From Hoeflea sp. BAL378 (GTDB lineage Bacteria > Pseudomonadota > Alphaproteobacteria > Rhizobiales > Rhizobiaceae), in the NCBI RefSeq assembly GCF_000759435.1, contig NZ_JRJG01000065.1:1-57254 (forward strand): a stretch of 57,254 nt of DNA. The letters are read 5' to 3'. Made by a program: the position numbers and the translations under genes. Under the pieces are notes generated by a model. The model did not search any database, was not told the DNA's origin, and saw only the letters and a program-made list of their open reading frames with translations. Within the stretch, counting starts at the first letter, position 1, and each line of letters begins with the position of its first letter. This document shows positions 10,027 through 19,236 of the stretch, one piece after another.

Positions 10027-11367
10027 ATGGCATCTGCAGCCGAACAACTCGCTTCCAACTTGAATTTCGGCGCTTTTGCCAAGGCGCACGATCTGAAAAA
10101 GCGGATCTGGTTCACCCTTGGCGCTCTTCTTGTCTACCGTCTCGGAACCTACATTCCTCTCCCCGGCATCAATCCCGCCGCATTCGCCCAGGCCTTCGAA
10201 GGCCAGTCCGGCGGGATTCTCGGCCTTTTCAACATGTTTGCGGGCGGCGCCGTCGAGCGCATGGCGATTTTCGCGCTCGGCATCATGCCCTACATCTCCG
10301 CCTCGATCATCATCCAGTTGATGACCTCCGTGATCCCGACGCTCGAGCAGCTCAAGAAAGAGGGCGAGCAGGGCCGCAAGATCATCAACCAGTACACCCG
10401 CTACGGTACCGTGCTGCTCGGCACCGTCCAGGCCTATGGCATCGCCGTCGGCCTCGAATCGGGCAGCGGCATCGTCACCGATCCGGGCTGGTTCTTCCGC
10501 ATCGCCACCGTCATCACGCTTGTCGGCGGCACCATGTTCCTGATGTGGCTCGGCGAGCAGATCACCGCGCGCGGCATCGGCAACGGCATCTCGCTGATCA
10601 TCTTCGCGGGCATCGTCGCGGCGCTGCCGACGGCTGTCGCCGGCACGCTCGAACTCGGCCGCACCGGCGCGCTGTCGACCGGCCTGATCATCGCCGTGAT
10701 CGTCGTCGCCATCGCCGTCATCGCCTTCATCGTCTTCATCGAGCGGGCCCAGCGGCAATTGCTGATCCAGTATCCCAAGCGCCAGGTCGGCTCGCGCATG
10801 TTCCAGGGCGACACCTCGCACCTGCCACTCAAGCTCAACACCGCCGGCGTGATCCCTCCGATCTTCGCCTCGTCGCTGCTCCTGCTGCCGGCCACGATTG
10901 CGGGCTTCGCCAACACCGGCAACCTGCCGGGCTGGGCCTCGTCGCTGCTCGCTTCGCTCGGCCATGGCCAGCCGGCCTACATGCTGCTCTATGCGGCGAT
11001 GATCGGCTTCTTCGCCTTCTTCTACACGGCCATCGTCTTCAACCCGAAGGACACGGCCGACAATCTCAAGCGCCATGGCGGCTTCATTCCGGGCTTCCGC
11101 CCCGGTGAACGCACCGCCGAATACATCGACTATGTGCTCACGCGCATCACGGTGATCGGCGCCATGTACCTGATCTTTGTCTGTCTCTTACCCGAATTTC
11201 TAATCGCGCAGACCGGCGTTCCGTTCTATCTGGGTGGAACATCGCTTCTGATCGTCGTCTCGGTGACGCTCGACACGGTTGCGCAGATTCAGGGACATCT
11301 GATTGCCCAGCAATATGAGGGGCTGATCAAGAAGTCCAAACTTCGGGGAGGCAAGAAGGGACGATGA
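10027..11367 (+). CDS. secY: Preprotein translocase subunit SecY
   Basis: SecY is the ten-helix channel of the Sec translocon in the inner membrane. Starting at ATG 10027 ([26 protein letters not shown]) gives 446 residues, the usual rhizobial length; an in-frame ATG at 9982 would add 15 residues not typical of the family. The plug/TM2 region [23 protein letters not shown] and the cytoplasmic loop before TM7 are present. The stop overlaps the adk start by 4 bases, the common secY-adk coupling. Confidence 0.97.
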   Translation: MASAAEQLASNLNFGAFAKAHDLKKRIWFTLGALLVYRLGTYIPLPGINPAAFAQAFEGQSGGILGLFNMFAGGAVERMAIFALGIMPYISASIIIQLMTSVIPTLEQLKKEGEQGRKIINQYTRYGTVLLGTVQAYGIAVGLESGSGIVTDPGWFFRIATVITLVGGTMFLMWLGEQITARGIGNGISLIIFAGIVAALPTAVAGTLELGRTGALSTGLIIAVIVVAIAVIAFIVFIERAQRQLLIQYPKRQVGSRMFQGDTSHLPLKLNTAGVIPPIFASSLLLLPATIAGFANTGNLPGWASSLLASLGHGQPAYMLLYAAMIGFFAFFYTAIVFNPKDTADNLKRHGGFIPGFRPGERTAEYIDYVLTRITVIGAMYLIFVCLLPEFLIAQTGVPFYLGGTSLLIVVSVTLDTVAQIQGHLIAQQYEGLIKKSKLRGGKKGR

Positions 11368-11948
11368 GGCTGATATTGTTGGGACCGCCCGGCGCGGGGA
11401 AGGGCACCCAGGCCCAGCGCCTGGTCGAGAAATACGCGATACCGCAATTGTCCACCGGCGACATGCTGCGCGCCGCCGTCACCGCGGGCACCGATGTCGG
11501 CAAGCGCGCCAAGGCGGTGATGGACGCGGGCGAGTTGGTGTCCGACGACATCGTCAACGCCATCGTCTCCGAGCGCATCGACCAACCCGATTGCGCCCGC
11601 GGCTTCATCCTCGATGGCTATCCGCGGACCCTGGTCCAGGCCGACGCGGTCGAGGCCATGCTCGCCGGCAAGGGCCTCAAGCTCGATACGGTGATCGAGC
11701 TGGTGGTCGATGACCGGGCGCTGGTGGGCCGCATCGTCAAGCGCGCCGAAGAGGCCGCCGCCGCGGGGCAGCCCGTGCGCAAGGACGACAACGCCGAAGT
11801 GTTCGAGGAACGCCTGCGCGAGTACTACAAAAAGACCGCGCCGCTGACCGGCTACTATTACGCCAAGGGCGCCCTGCGCACGGTCGACGGCATGGGCAGC
11901 ATCGACGCGGTGACCGAAGAGATCGAATCGGTCCTGGCGTCACTCTGA
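11364..11948 (+). CDS. adk: Adenylate kinase (short-LID form)
   Basis: Adk interconverts ATP + AMP and 2 ADP. The P-loop [10 protein letters not shown] is at residues 7-16, and the NMP-binding part has [10 protein letters not shown] and FILDGYPRT. The LID region is short ([20 protein letters not shown]) with no zinc-binding cysteines, which explains the 194-residue length against 214 in E. coli. It is translationally coupled to secY through an ATGA overlap. Confidence 0.97.
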   Translation: MRLILLGPPGAGKGTQAQRLVEKYAIPQLSTGDMLRAAVTAGTDVGKRAKAVMDAGELVSDDIVNAIVSERIDQPDCARGFILDGYPRTLVQADAVEAMLAGKGLKLDTVIELVVDDRALVGRIVKRAEEAAAAGQPVRKDDNAEVFEERLREYYKKTAPLTGYYYAKGALRTVDGMGSIDAVTEEIESVLASL

Positions 11949-12297
11949 CCTGATTGGCGCTTCCGGCGGCCTGTTTTCCGAGAGGAGGCGGGCCGCCGGA
12001 ATGCCGCAGGCTCAAAATAACCGGAGCGGGAGGTTGACGAAAGCCTGCCGCTTCCGCTAAGAACCGCTCAACTCGCGACATGCAGGCGATCGGTGCGATT
12101 CCTCGAAGGCTTGAGGGATCGGCTCTGGTCGCTTTTATGCATGCCGCGATCTGGCGTGAGGCAAGCGCCGACCCAGGCTTCTGGCCCGGACGGTGTTTGC
12201 GACTGGACTACCCCGCAAGGGCCGGCCTCCACCGGACGCGGGTCAACGATAACCCGCCGGCCAGATCAGATCTGTCCCGGCCCACATGGAGAAGCAC
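11949..12297 (+). promoter_or_regulatory. adk-rpsM intergenic region: long hairpin and candidate promoter
   Basis: This 349-base gap contains a perfect 11-bp inverted repeat, TTCCGGCGGCC (11961-11971) and GGCCGCCGGAA (11991-12001), with a 19-base loop and no T-run after it. Further on, TTGACG (12034-12039) and CTAAGA (12057-12062) are spaced by 17 bases and could be the promoter of the rpsM-rpsK-rpoA-rplQ block. About 235 bases of leader would then precede rpsM. I recognise no known ribosomal-protein leader motif in it. Confidence 0.4.
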
Positions 12298-12666
12298 ATG
12301 GCCCGCATAGCAGGCGTTAACATTCCGACCAACAAGCGCGTCATCATCGCGCTCACCTACATTCACGGCATCGGCCGCAAGTTCGCCGCCGAGATCGTCG
12401 AAAAGGTCGGCATTCCGCTCGATCGCCGCGTCAACCAGCTTTCGGACTCCGAAGTGCTGCAGATCCGCGAAACCATCGACCGTGACTACCAGGTCGAAGG
12501 CGATCTGCGTCGTGAGAATTCGATGAACATCAAGCGTCTGATGGATCTGGGCTGCTACCGCGGCCTGCGTCATCGTCGCGGCCTGCCGGTGCGCGGTCAG
12601 CGGACCCACACCAATGCCCGCACCCGCAAGGGTCCGGCAAAGGCGATTGCCGGCAAGAAGAAGTAA
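12298..12666 (+). CDS. rpsM: 30S ribosomal protein S13
   Basis: S13 contacts P-site tRNA and the 50S subunit through bridge B1. ATG 12298 ([15 protein letters not shown]) gives the standard 122 residues and has GGAG 7 bases upstream; an in-frame ATG at 12286 adds only [28 protein letters not shown] is the conserved C-terminal tail. Confidence 0.97.
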   Translation: MARIAGVNIPTNKRVIIALTYIHGIGRKFAAEIVEKVGIPLDRRVNQLSDSEVLQIRETIDRDYQVEGDLRRENSMNIKRLMDLGCYRGLRHRRGLPVRGQRTHTNARTRKGPAKAIAGKKK

Positions 12667-12701
12667 TGGAGTTCGCCTGACCGGCGGCAAGCGCTTCAAG
12701 T

Positions 12702-12722
12702 CGGTGGATCTTCGGACCACCG
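12702..12722 (+). other. Hairpin between rpsM and rpsK
   Basis: CGGTGG (12702-12707) pairs with CCACCG (12717-12722) in the 140-base rpsM-rpsK gap, which is long for neighbouring ribosomal genes. GC-rich complementary stretches follow (around 12735-12770). This may be a structured leader; the role is unknown. Confidence 0.3.
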
Positions 12723-12806
12723 CTTCGAGGCTCGGGCCCCGGTCAATGCGCGCCCCGGTGGAGCCGCTGGTATTACGGCGGTGCAGATATCTCGAAAGGA
12801 TAAAAC

Positions 12807-13196
12807 ATGGCTAAGGAAGCCCAACGCGTCAAGCGGCGCGAACGCAAGAACATTTCGTCGGGCGTCGCCCACGTCAATTCGACCTTCAACAACACGATGA
12901 TCACCATCACCGATGCGCAGGGCAATGCCATCTCGTGGTCGTCTGCCGGTTCGAAGGGTTTCAAGGGATCGCGCAAGTCGACCCCCTTCGCAGCCCAGAT
13001 GGCTGCCGAAGACGCCGCCAAGAAGGCGCAGGATCACGGCATGAAGTCGCTGGAAGTCGAAGTCTGCGGTCCCGGTTCGGGCCGTGAGTCGGCCCTTCGC
13101 GCCCTGCAGGCCGCCGGTTTCACCATCACCTCGATCCGTGATGTGACGCCGATCCCGCACAATGGCTGCCGCCCGCGCAAGAAGCGTCGCGTCTAG
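12807..13196 (+). CDS. rpsK: 30S ribosomal protein S11
   Basis: S11 lies on the 30S platform next to the E-site. The 129 residues contain [20 protein letters not shown] and end [17 protein letters not shown], both invariant features. A GAAAGGA site precedes the ATG. rpoA follows after a 105-base gap with a hairpin. Confidence 0.97.
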   Translation: MAKEAQRVKRRERKNISSGVAHVNSTFNNTMITITDAQGNAISWSSAGSKGFKGSRKSTPFAAQMAAEDAAKKAQDHGMKSLEVEVCGPGSGRESALRALQAAGFTITSIRDVTPIPHNGCRPRKKRRV

Positions 13197-13214
13197 GACG
13201 GAACTCGAATTTTC

Positions 13215-13242
13215 GACGGGCCAGGCTCAGCCTGCGCCCGTC
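13215..13242 (+). other. Hairpin between rpsK and rpoA
   Basis: GACGGGC (13215-13221) pairs with GCCCGTC (13236-13242), and an inner CAGGC/GCCTG stem continues it with one bulged C and the loop TCA. CGATCTTCTTCT follows, a weak pyrimidine tract. It may attenuate transcription into rpoA or mark an RNA processing site. Confidence 0.45.
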
Positions 13243-13301
13243 CGATCTTCTTCTCACTTGGCCGCACGATTGGATGGTGCGGCAACAGGAAGGCAAACAA
13301 G

Positions 13302-14312
13302 ATGATTCAGAAAAACTGGCAGGAATTGATCAAGCCGAGCAAGGTCGAGTTCAACACCACCGGCCGCACCAAGGCGACCGTGGTTGCTGAACCGCTTGAG
13401 CGCGGCTTCGGTCTGACGCTCGGCAACGCGCTGCGCCGCGTGCTTCTGTCGTCGCTGCGCGGCGCTGCCGTCACCGCGGTGCAGATCGACGGCGTGCTGC
13501 ATGAGTTCTCCTCGATCCCCGGCGTGCGCGAGGATGTCACCGACATCATCCTCAACATCAAGGAAATCGCCATCCGCATGGAAGGCGACGAAGCCAAGCG
13601 CATGGTCGTGCGCAAGCAGGGCCCCGGTGTGGTTCGCGCCGGCGACATCCAGACCGTGGGTGACATCGAGATCCTGAACCCCGAGCATGCGCTCTGCACG
13701 CTCGACGAGGGCGCCGAGATCCGCATGGAGTTCACCGTCAACAACGGCAAGGGCTATGTCCCTGCCGACCGCAACCGCGCCGAAGATGCGCCGATCGGTC
13801 TGATCCCCGTCGACAGCCTCTATTCGCCGGTCAAGAAGTGCTCCTACAAGGTGGAAAACACCCGCGAAGGACAGGTTCTCGATTACGACAAGCTGACTCT
13901 GAGCATCGAAACCGATGGCTCGGTGAGCGGCGAGGATGCCGTGGCCTACGCGGCCCGTATCCTTCAGGACCAGCTCGGCGTCTTCGTCAACTTCGACGAG
14001 CCGCAGAAGGAAGTCCACGAGGAGACCGTCGCCGAACTCGCGTTCAACCCGTCGCTTCTCAAGAAGGTCGACGAGCTGGAGCTTTCGGTGCGTTCGGCAA
14101 ACTGCCTGAAGAACGACAACATCGTCTATATCGGCGACCTGATCCAGAAGACCGAAGCCGAAATGCTGCGGACTCCGAACTTTGGCCGCAAGTCGTTGAA
14201 CGAGATCAAGGAAGTGCTCGCTTCCATGGGCCTGCATCTGGGAATGGAAGTTCCGTCCTGGCCGCCGGAAAACATCGAAGACCTCGCCAAGCGCTACGAA
14301 GACCAGTATTAA
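13302..14312 (+). CDS. rpoA: DNA-directed RNA polymerase subunit alpha
   Basis: The alpha subunit dimerises to start RNA polymerase assembly. The 336-residue protein has the N-terminal domain signature [23 protein letters not shown] (about residues 30-52). The C-terminal domain has the helix-hairpin-helix region [21 protein letters not shown], which contacts UP elements and activators. AGGAAGG lies upstream of the ATG. Size and order (rpsK-rpoA-rplQ) are standard. Confidence 0.98.
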   Translation: MIQKNWQELIKPSKVEFNTTGRTKATVVAEPLERGFGLTLGNALRRVLLSSLRGAAVTAVQIDGVLHEFSSIPGVREDVTDIILNIKEIAIRMEGDEAKRMVVRKQGPGVVRAGDIQTVGDIEILNPEHALCTLDEGAEIRMEFTVNNGKGYVPADRNRAEDAPIGLIPVDSLYSPVKKCSYKVENTREGQVLDYDKLTLSIETDGSVSGEDAVAYAARILQDQLGVFVNFDEPQKEVHEETVAELAFNPSLLKKVDELELSVRSANCLKNDNIVYIGDLIQKTEAEMLRTPNFGRKSLNEIKEVLASMGLHLGMEVPSWPPENIEDLAKRYEDQY

Positions 14313-14416
14313 CCCGCAGGCTCCGGGGAGGGCGGGTCCGCCGTTCCCCGGGATTTGCGTCAGCAGAGTAAACTATTCAAACGGCAGGCCGTGCCTGCAT
14401 GTGAAGGAGACAGGCC

Positions 14417-14845
14417 ATGCGCCACGGAAATTCAGGCCGCAAGCTGAACCGCACCTCGAGCCACCGCAAGGCGATGTTCGCCAACATGGCGGCTTCGCTC
14501 ATCGAACATGAGCAGATCGTGACCACCTTGCCGAAGGCCAAGGAAATCCGCCCGATCGTCGAAAAGCTCGTCACGCTCGGCAAGCGCGGCGACCTGCATG
14601 CCCGCCGCCAGGCGATCTCGCAGATCCGCGACAACGACGCCGTGCGCAAGTTGTTCGACGCCATCGCCACCCGCTACGCCACCCGCAACGGCGGCTATAT
14701 CCGCATCATGAAGGCCGGCTTCCGCACCGGTGACAACGCGCCGATGGCCGTGGTCGAGTTCGTCGACCGTGACCCCGACGCCCGCGGCTCCAAGGACCGC
14801 GCCCGCGTGGCTGCCGAAGCCGCCGCCGAAGACGAAGCCGCGTAA
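14417..14845 (+). CDS. rplQ: 50S ribosomal protein L17
   Basis: L17 begins [29 protein letters not shown], the family signature. At 142 residues it carries an extra acidic, alanine-rich C-terminal tail ([13 protein letters not shown]) compared with the 127-residue E. coli protein, as is common in alphaproteobacteria. It closes the alpha block and is followed by an intrinsic terminator. Confidence 0.97.
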   Translation: MRHGNSGRKLNRTSSHRKAMFANMAASLIEHEQIVTTLPKAKEIRPIVEKLVTLGKRGDLHARRQAISQIRDNDAVRKLFDAIATRYATRNGGYIRIMKAGFRTGDNAPMAVVEFVDRDPDARGSKDRARVAAEAAAEDEAA

Positions 14846-14875
14846 GCGCCTTCTCTTTGAGGGTTTGAACATCGA

Positions 14876-14906
14876 AGGCCGGGTGCTTGATGCGCCCGGC
14901 CTTTTT
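14876..14906 (+). terminator. Rho-independent terminator after rplQ
   Basis: GGCCGGG (14877-14883) pairs with CCCGGCC (14895-14901), with flanking A/T pairing, and TTTTT follows. It lies 31 bases after the rplQ stop and ends the ribosomal super-operon. The convergent minus-strand gene ends at 14930. Confidence 0.88.
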
Positions 14907-14929
14907 CGTGGTCGAGGTGTGGCTGAGCG

Positions 14930-15322
14930 TTAGCGCGCGAGCGGACCGTACGAGCGGGGAGGCACCCTGGCTCCAGACTCGCGCAGAATGTCAGTGATCG
15001 GCCCGAGCGCGATCAGCGGAACGTTTTCCCAATCCGTGGCGCTCTCAAGCATCTCGGCGCTGACTTGCAGTGTTCTCAACGTGTCCGCGATGCCTTCGGC
15101 ATCCTCCGGGGCGGGATGAAGCAGTTGGGTCCAGGCATGTCCCATCGGCGCGTCGAGGTCGGACAGGAGTCCGAACCATGGTTGGCCATTAGCCCCTGCG
15201 ACGGAATAGGCCACCTCTCGATCCGAACCGGCCGAAACACGCGTCGCCGGTTTGTCGGTCAGCCTGGCAACCAGCTCGCCGATGGAGCAACGGATATAGA
15301 TATGGGTTTCCTGCAGGGTCAT
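14930..15322 (-). CDS. Unrecognised 130-residue protein, coupled to the preceding gene
   Basis: I do not recognise this protein. It reads MTLQETHIYIRCSIGELVAR at the N-terminus, has no signal peptide or membrane segment, and contains a tryptophan-bearing central part (NGQPWFGLLSDLDAP) and an acidic helix-like region. Its ATG overlaps the stop of the gene at 15319-15693 by 4 bases (ATGA on the minus strand), so the two are surely co-translated. It ends convergently 24 bases from the rplQ terminator. The small, soluble, acidic second gene of a coupled pair could be an immunity or antitoxin protein, but no family evidence supports this. Confidence 0.7.
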   Translation of the reverse strand: MTLQETHIYIRCSIGELVARLTDKPATRVSAGSDREVAYSVAGANGQPWFGLLSDLDAPMGHAWTQLLHPAPEDAEGIADTLRTLQVSAEMLESATDWENVPLIALGPITDILRESGARVPPRSYGPLAR

Positions 15323-15693
15323 TCTCTTTGTCCCGCACCGGTATGTTCCTCATAGACCAGCTTATATATAGTGACTTCGAGGGCGATTGTCTCGTCATCA
15401 ACGACACGAATGCCGTCGATCGGGCCCCGGGCGTTGTCCCAATAGACCACTCCCGAGGGTGTTTTCACCGTTGGCCTCACCCTGGTCGAGAACTCAATTC
15501 CCTGTTCATCAGCGCACAATGTGCCGGCCGGTTCTCCGGCGCACAGCGGCAGGATATAGGCTTTGACCTTCGGAAACCTGCCGCCAATCCCGTGCGGCCG
15601 CCCCCATATTTCGCCGCTGTCCTTTTGTTGCAGCGCCACTTCATAGGATTGCGTGGGGCTTCTTACGCGGTGAAACGGGCCATACGCGGTCAT
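15319..15693 (-). CDS. Unrecognised 124-residue protein, first of a coupled pair
   Basis: Function unknown. The protein starts MTAYGPFHRVRSPTQSYEVAL and has a basic proline/glycine segment (WGRPHGIGGRFPKVKAYIL), two cysteines, and a beta-rich C-terminal half (GIEFSTRVRPTVKTPSGVVYW, then GIRVVDDETIALEVTIYKLV). No signal peptide is visible. A GGGAG site lies 5 bases before its ATG. Part of the gene is GC-poor for this window (28 of 60 bases at 15361-15420), which suggests recent transfer. It follows msrQ by 108 bases in the same direction but is probably a separate unit. Confidence 0.7.
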   Translation of the reverse strand: MTAYGPFHRVRSPTQSYEVALQQKDSGEIWGRPHGIGGRFPKVKAYILPLCAGEPAGTLCADEQGIEFSTRVRPTVKTPSGVVYWDNARGPIDGIRVVDDETIALEVTIYKLVYEEHTGAGQRE

Positions 15694-15801
15694 TGTAACT
15701 CCCGGTTGATGTGGGAAAAGTTACGCCGATATTCAGGCGTTGCAAGAGGCCGAATGTTAGCCCCAACAACGAGCTGGTTTCCTGCTGCTGGCGCACGGCC
15801 G

Positions 15802-16461
15802 CTATTTCGGCCGTGGTCCGGCGGGAGCCAAGCCAGTGTTGACCGATCGCCGCGACCGCCGCCACGCCATATACCGCGGCCGCACCAGCCGCCAGCCGAT
15901 CAGCAGGATCACCAGCCCCGCATAGACCAGCTGCTCCGGCCCGATCACCTTCACCGACAGGCAGAAATGCAGCGCGCCGAGCGCCGCGATCGGATAGATC
16001 AGCCGGTGCAGCAGGGTCCAGCGCGAGCCCAGCCTGCGGATCGACCAGGCGTTCGAGGTCAGCGCCAGCGGGATCAGCATCACCAGCGCCGCCATGCCGA
16101 TGGTGATGAACCAGCGCTTGGTGATGTCCTCGACGATCACATCGAAAGCCAGCCGCTTGTCGAGGATCATGTTGGCCGAGAAATGCAGGACCACGTACCA
16201 GAACGCCAGGAGCCCCAGCGCCCGGCGGTAGCGCAGCCAGTTGATGCCTGCGAGATCCCTGAGCGGCGAGATCATGAGCGTCAGGATCAGGAACCTAAGC
16301 GCCCATTCGCCCAAGAGATGCTCGAAGACCTTGACCGGATTGCCGGTGAGTTGCCCCGTGGCGCCGAGATAGAAGGTCCAGGCGGCGGGGAACAGACCCA
16401 CGGCATAGAGCAGCCAGATCGATGCGGGGTGATAGCGCCGGGGCAATGCGGGCAGTCCCAT
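15802..16461 (-). CDS. msrQ: Heme-binding membrane subunit MsrQ of the MsrPQ methionine sulfoxide reductase
   Basis: MsrQ is the b-type haem membrane protein that passes electrons to periplasmic MsrP. The 219-residue product (MGLPALPRRYHPASIWLLYA) has about six transmembrane helices. Conserved histidines are in WYVVLHFSANM, RWTLLHRLIYP and LGALHFCLSVK. I chose ATG 16461; the open frame extends further upstream, but that part only overlays msrP. Two bases separate it from the msrP stop, so they form one operon. Confidence 0.94.
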   Translation of the reverse strand: MGLPALPRRYHPASIWLLYAVGLFPAAWTFYLGATGQLTGNPVKVFEHLLGEWALRFLILTLMISPLRDLAGINWLRYRRALGLLAFWYVVLHFSANMILDKRLAFDVIVEDITKRWFITIGMAALVMLIPLALTSNAWSIRRLGSRWTLLHRLIYPIAALGALHFCLSVKVIGPEQLVYAGLVILLIGWRLVRPRYMAWRRSRRSVNTGLAPAGPRPK

Positions 16462-16463
16462 GG

Positions 16464-17411
16464 TCAGAAGTTCGCCTTCAGATCCATGCCGGCATAAAGG
16501 CTCGCGACCTCGTCGCCATAGCCGTTGAACATCAGCGTCGGCCGGTCGTTGGAGCCGAAGAAGCCGCCGCCGCCGATGCGGTTTTCCGTGGCCTGGCTCC
16601 AGCGCGGATGGTCGACCTCCGGATTGACGTTGGCGTAGAACCCGTATTCGTTCGGCGCCATCTTGTTCCAGGTCGAGGCCGGCTCGTCTTCGGTCAGCGT
16701 GATGCGGACGATCGACTTGATGCCCTTGAACCCGTATTTCCACGGCACCACCAGCCGCACCGGCGCGCCGTTCTGGTTGGGCAGGGTCTTGCCGTAGACC
16801 CCGAGCGACAGGATGGTGAGCGGATGGCGCGCCTCGTCGAGCCTCAGCCCCTCGACATAGGGCCAGGGCAGGGGCTGGAACACGCCGCGCTGGCCGGGCA
16901 TTTCCTCGGGCCGCACCACGGTCTCGAAGGCCACGTATTTGGCGCTGCCGAGCGGCTCGACCCTGTCGAGCAGCGCCGACAGCGGAAAGCCGATCCAGGG
17001 GATGACCATCGACCATGCCTCCACGCAGCGCATCCGGTAGACCCGCTCTTCGAGCTCGAAGGCCATCAGTTGGTCGAGATCGAACTCGGCCGGCTTGCCC
17101 ACCAGACCGTCCACCTTGACCGACCACGGCGCGGGTTTGAAATCGGCCGATTTCTCCGCCGGATCGGCCTTGCCGGTGCCGAATTCGTAGAAATTGTTGA
17201 TGCTGGTGACATCCGCCTCGGGCGTGAGCGGCTCCTTGGGATCGTAGCCGCCTGGCTTGGCTGCAAGCTCAGTGGCGCCGAACGCCAGCGACGGCGCGGC
17301 AAGTGCGAGCCCGCCGGCCGCTCCGAGGCGCAGCAGGTCGCGCCTCATGATCCACGCGGACTCGGGCGTGATTTCGGATCCGGGGATGGGGGCGGGGCGG
17401 TATAGGCGCAT
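16464..17411 (-). CDS. msrP: Periplasmic methionine sulfoxide reductase catalytic subunit MsrP
   Basis: MsrP is a molybdenum-cofactor enzyme that repairs oxidised methionines in periplasmic proteins. The start [18 protein letters not shown] (ATG 17411) gives 315 residues and has AGGAG 11 bases upstream. A twin-arginine signal ([12 protein letters not shown], residues 23-34) shows Tat export. Cys129 in YRMRCVEAW is the expected Mo ligand. It is divergent from the degP-like protease across 262 bases, grouping two periplasmic protein-quality systems. Confidence 0.95.
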   Translation of the reverse strand: MRLYRPAPIPGSEITPESAWIMRRDLLRLGAAGGLALAAPSLAFGATELAAKPGGYDPKEPLTPEADVTSINNFYEFGTGKADPAEKSADFKPAPWSVKVDGLVGKPAEFDLDQLMAFELEERVYRMRCVEAWSMVIPWIGFPLSALLDRVEPLGSAKYVAFETVVRPEEMPGQRGVFQPLPWPYVEGLRLDEARHPLTILSLGVYGKTLPNQNGAPVRLVVPWKYGFKGIKSIVRITLTEDEPASTWNKMAPNEYGFYANVNPEVDHPRWSQATENRIGGGGFFGSNDRPTLMFNGYGDEVASLYAGMDLKANF

Positions 17412-17673
17412 GGCGATGTCATCTCCTGGCGGTCTGCGCGCCGGTCGGGGCGCGGTCATGGCTCTCAGGATATACGATTGACCGGGGAGGCAAAGCACCC
17501 GGGCGACCACAATTTCGTGTAGACCGGGTGATCGACCGGCCGGAGCGCCGCCCGGGACCGCCACTGCGGCGTGATGACAGGGGCTGGCGTCGGACGCCGC
17601 CATGAAGCTGTCAAACTCGTGGTGACTTTGCTATTCAGATCGGGCCTGGCCCAAATCACCGAGGATTGTCGTC

Positions 17674-19233
17674 ATGATTCCAGATCGTTCGCGGTTTCGC
17701 GTTGTCCTGTTCAGCCTTCTCGCCGTGTCGGTGCTGGGGACGCCGCTGCTGGCGCCCGCGCTGGCGCAGACTGCGACCGAGGAGTCTCTGACCGACAGCA
17801 TCGGCAAGATCTTCCGCGATGTCATTGGCGGCGCCGAGACCAAACCCGCGCCCGCGCCTGAGCCCGCGCCAAAGCTTGAGCCCGCACCCGCACCCGCGGC
17901 CGAGGTGCAGCGCGCGCCGCCGCGCAGCCAGGCCGACATGATGCAGTCCTTCTCGCCGCTGGTCAAAGCCACGGCGCCCGCCGTCGTCAATGTCTATGCC
18001 GACCGCCTGGTCCAGCGCAGCCTGTCGCCCTTCGCCGGCGATCCGTTCTTCGAGCAGTTCTTCGGCCAGCGCATGCCCAACCGCACCGAGAAGCAGTCGT
18101 CGCTGGGCTCCGGCGTGATCATCCAGAGCAACGGCATCATCGTCACCAACAACCACGTCATCGAAGGCGCCGACGACATCCGCGTGGCGCTGACCGATGG
18201 CCGCGAGTTCCAGAGCAAGGTCCTGCTCAAGGACGAGCGCTTCGACCTGGCGATCCTGCAGATCGAGGGCGACGGGCCGTTCCCCGTGGTCGAGTTCGGC
18301 GATACCGACACCACCGAAGTGGGCGACATCGTGCTCGCCATCGGCAATCCCTTCGGCGTCGGCCAGACGGTCACCAGCGGCATCGTCTCGGCGCTCGCCC
18401 GCAACAGCGTCGGCGTGTCGGATTTCGGCTCCTTCATCCAGACCGACGCCGCCATCAATCCGGGCAATTCCGGCGGCGCGCTGATCGACATGAGCGGCCG
18501 CCTGATCGGTATCAACTCCGCAATCTTCACCCGCTCGGGCGGGTCCAACGGCATCGGCTTCGCCATTCCGGTCAATCTGGTTCGCGCCGTCGCCCAGACC
18601 GCCGAATCCGGCGGCGAGGCGTTCGAGCCGCCCTATATCGGCGCCACCTTCGAGCAGGTCACGGCCGACATCGCCGAGGCGCTTGGCCTCGACCGCGCGA
18701 CCGGCGCGCTGGTGTCGGATGTCGCCGCCGACGGCCCGGCGGGCGAGGCCGGGCTTCGCGCCGGCGATATCGTGCTTGGCTTCAACGGCCGGCCGATCGA
18801 GCATCCCGACGCGCTGGGCTACCGGCTGGCGACGACGAGCGCCGGCGCAACGGCCGAACTGGACGTGCTGGGCCGCGACGGCCGCAGGACGATTGAAATC
18901 AAGCTCGCGGCCCCGCCCGCCGATGATCCGCGCGCCCGCCGCACGCTTGCCGGCGAGAATCCGTTTTCGGGCGCGGTGGTGTCCAACATCACCCCGGGGC
19001 TGGCAAGCCAGTTGCGTCTGCCGCAGTCGCTCCGGGGCGTCATCGTCACCGATGTGCCGGGCGCGTCGATCGCCGGGCGCTACGGCTTCCGTCCGGGTGA
19101 CCTGATCGCCGAGATCAACGGCGTGGAGATCGCCAATGTCGACATTCTCGAAGCGGTGCTTGCCGATGGCGCGAGCTTCTGGCGCTTCGAGATCATCCGC
19201 GGCGGCCAGCGCATCCGCCAGATCATAAGGTGA
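17674..19233 (+). CDS. degP: Periplasmic serine endoprotease, DegP/DegQ (HtrA) family
   Basis: The 519-residue protein has a signal peptide (cleavage about residue 31, after LAPALA) and a proline/alanine/glutamate-rich linker (55-80). A trypsin-like domain carries the triad His161 (TNNHVIEG), Asp191 (ERFDLAIL) and Ser266 (NPGNSGGAL), and two PDZ domains follow (about 305-395 and 430-515). It degrades or chaperones misfolded envelope proteins. Many alphaproteobacteria carry several paralogues, so the exact symbol (degP versus degQ) is uncertain. rarA follows 3 bases after its stop. Confidence 0.93.
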   Translation: MIPDRSRFRVVLFSLLAVSVLGTPLLAPALAQTATEESLTDSIGKIFRDVIGGAETKPAPAPEPAPKLEPAPAPAAEVQRAPPRSQADMMQSFSPLVKATAPAVVNVYADRLVQRSLSPFAGDPFFEQFFGQRMPNRTEKQSSLGSGVIIQSNGIIVTNNHVIEGADDIRVALTDGREFQSKVLLKDERFDLAILQIEGDGPFPVVEFGDTDTTEVGDIVLAIGNPFGVGQTVTSGIVSALARNSVGVSDFGSFIQTDAAINPGNSGGALIDMSGRLIGINSAIFTRSGGSNGIGFAIPVNLVRAVAQTAESGGEAFEPPYIGATFEQVTADIAEALGLDRATGALVSDVAADGPAGEAGLRAGDIVLGFNGRPIEHPDALGYRLATTSAGATAELDVLGRDGRRTIEIKLAAPPADDPRARRTLAGENPFSGAVVSNITPGLASQLRLPQSLRGVIVTDVPGASIAGRYGFRPGDLIAEINGVEIANVDILEAVLADGASFWRFEIIRGGQRIRQIIR

Positions 19234-19236
19234 GCC

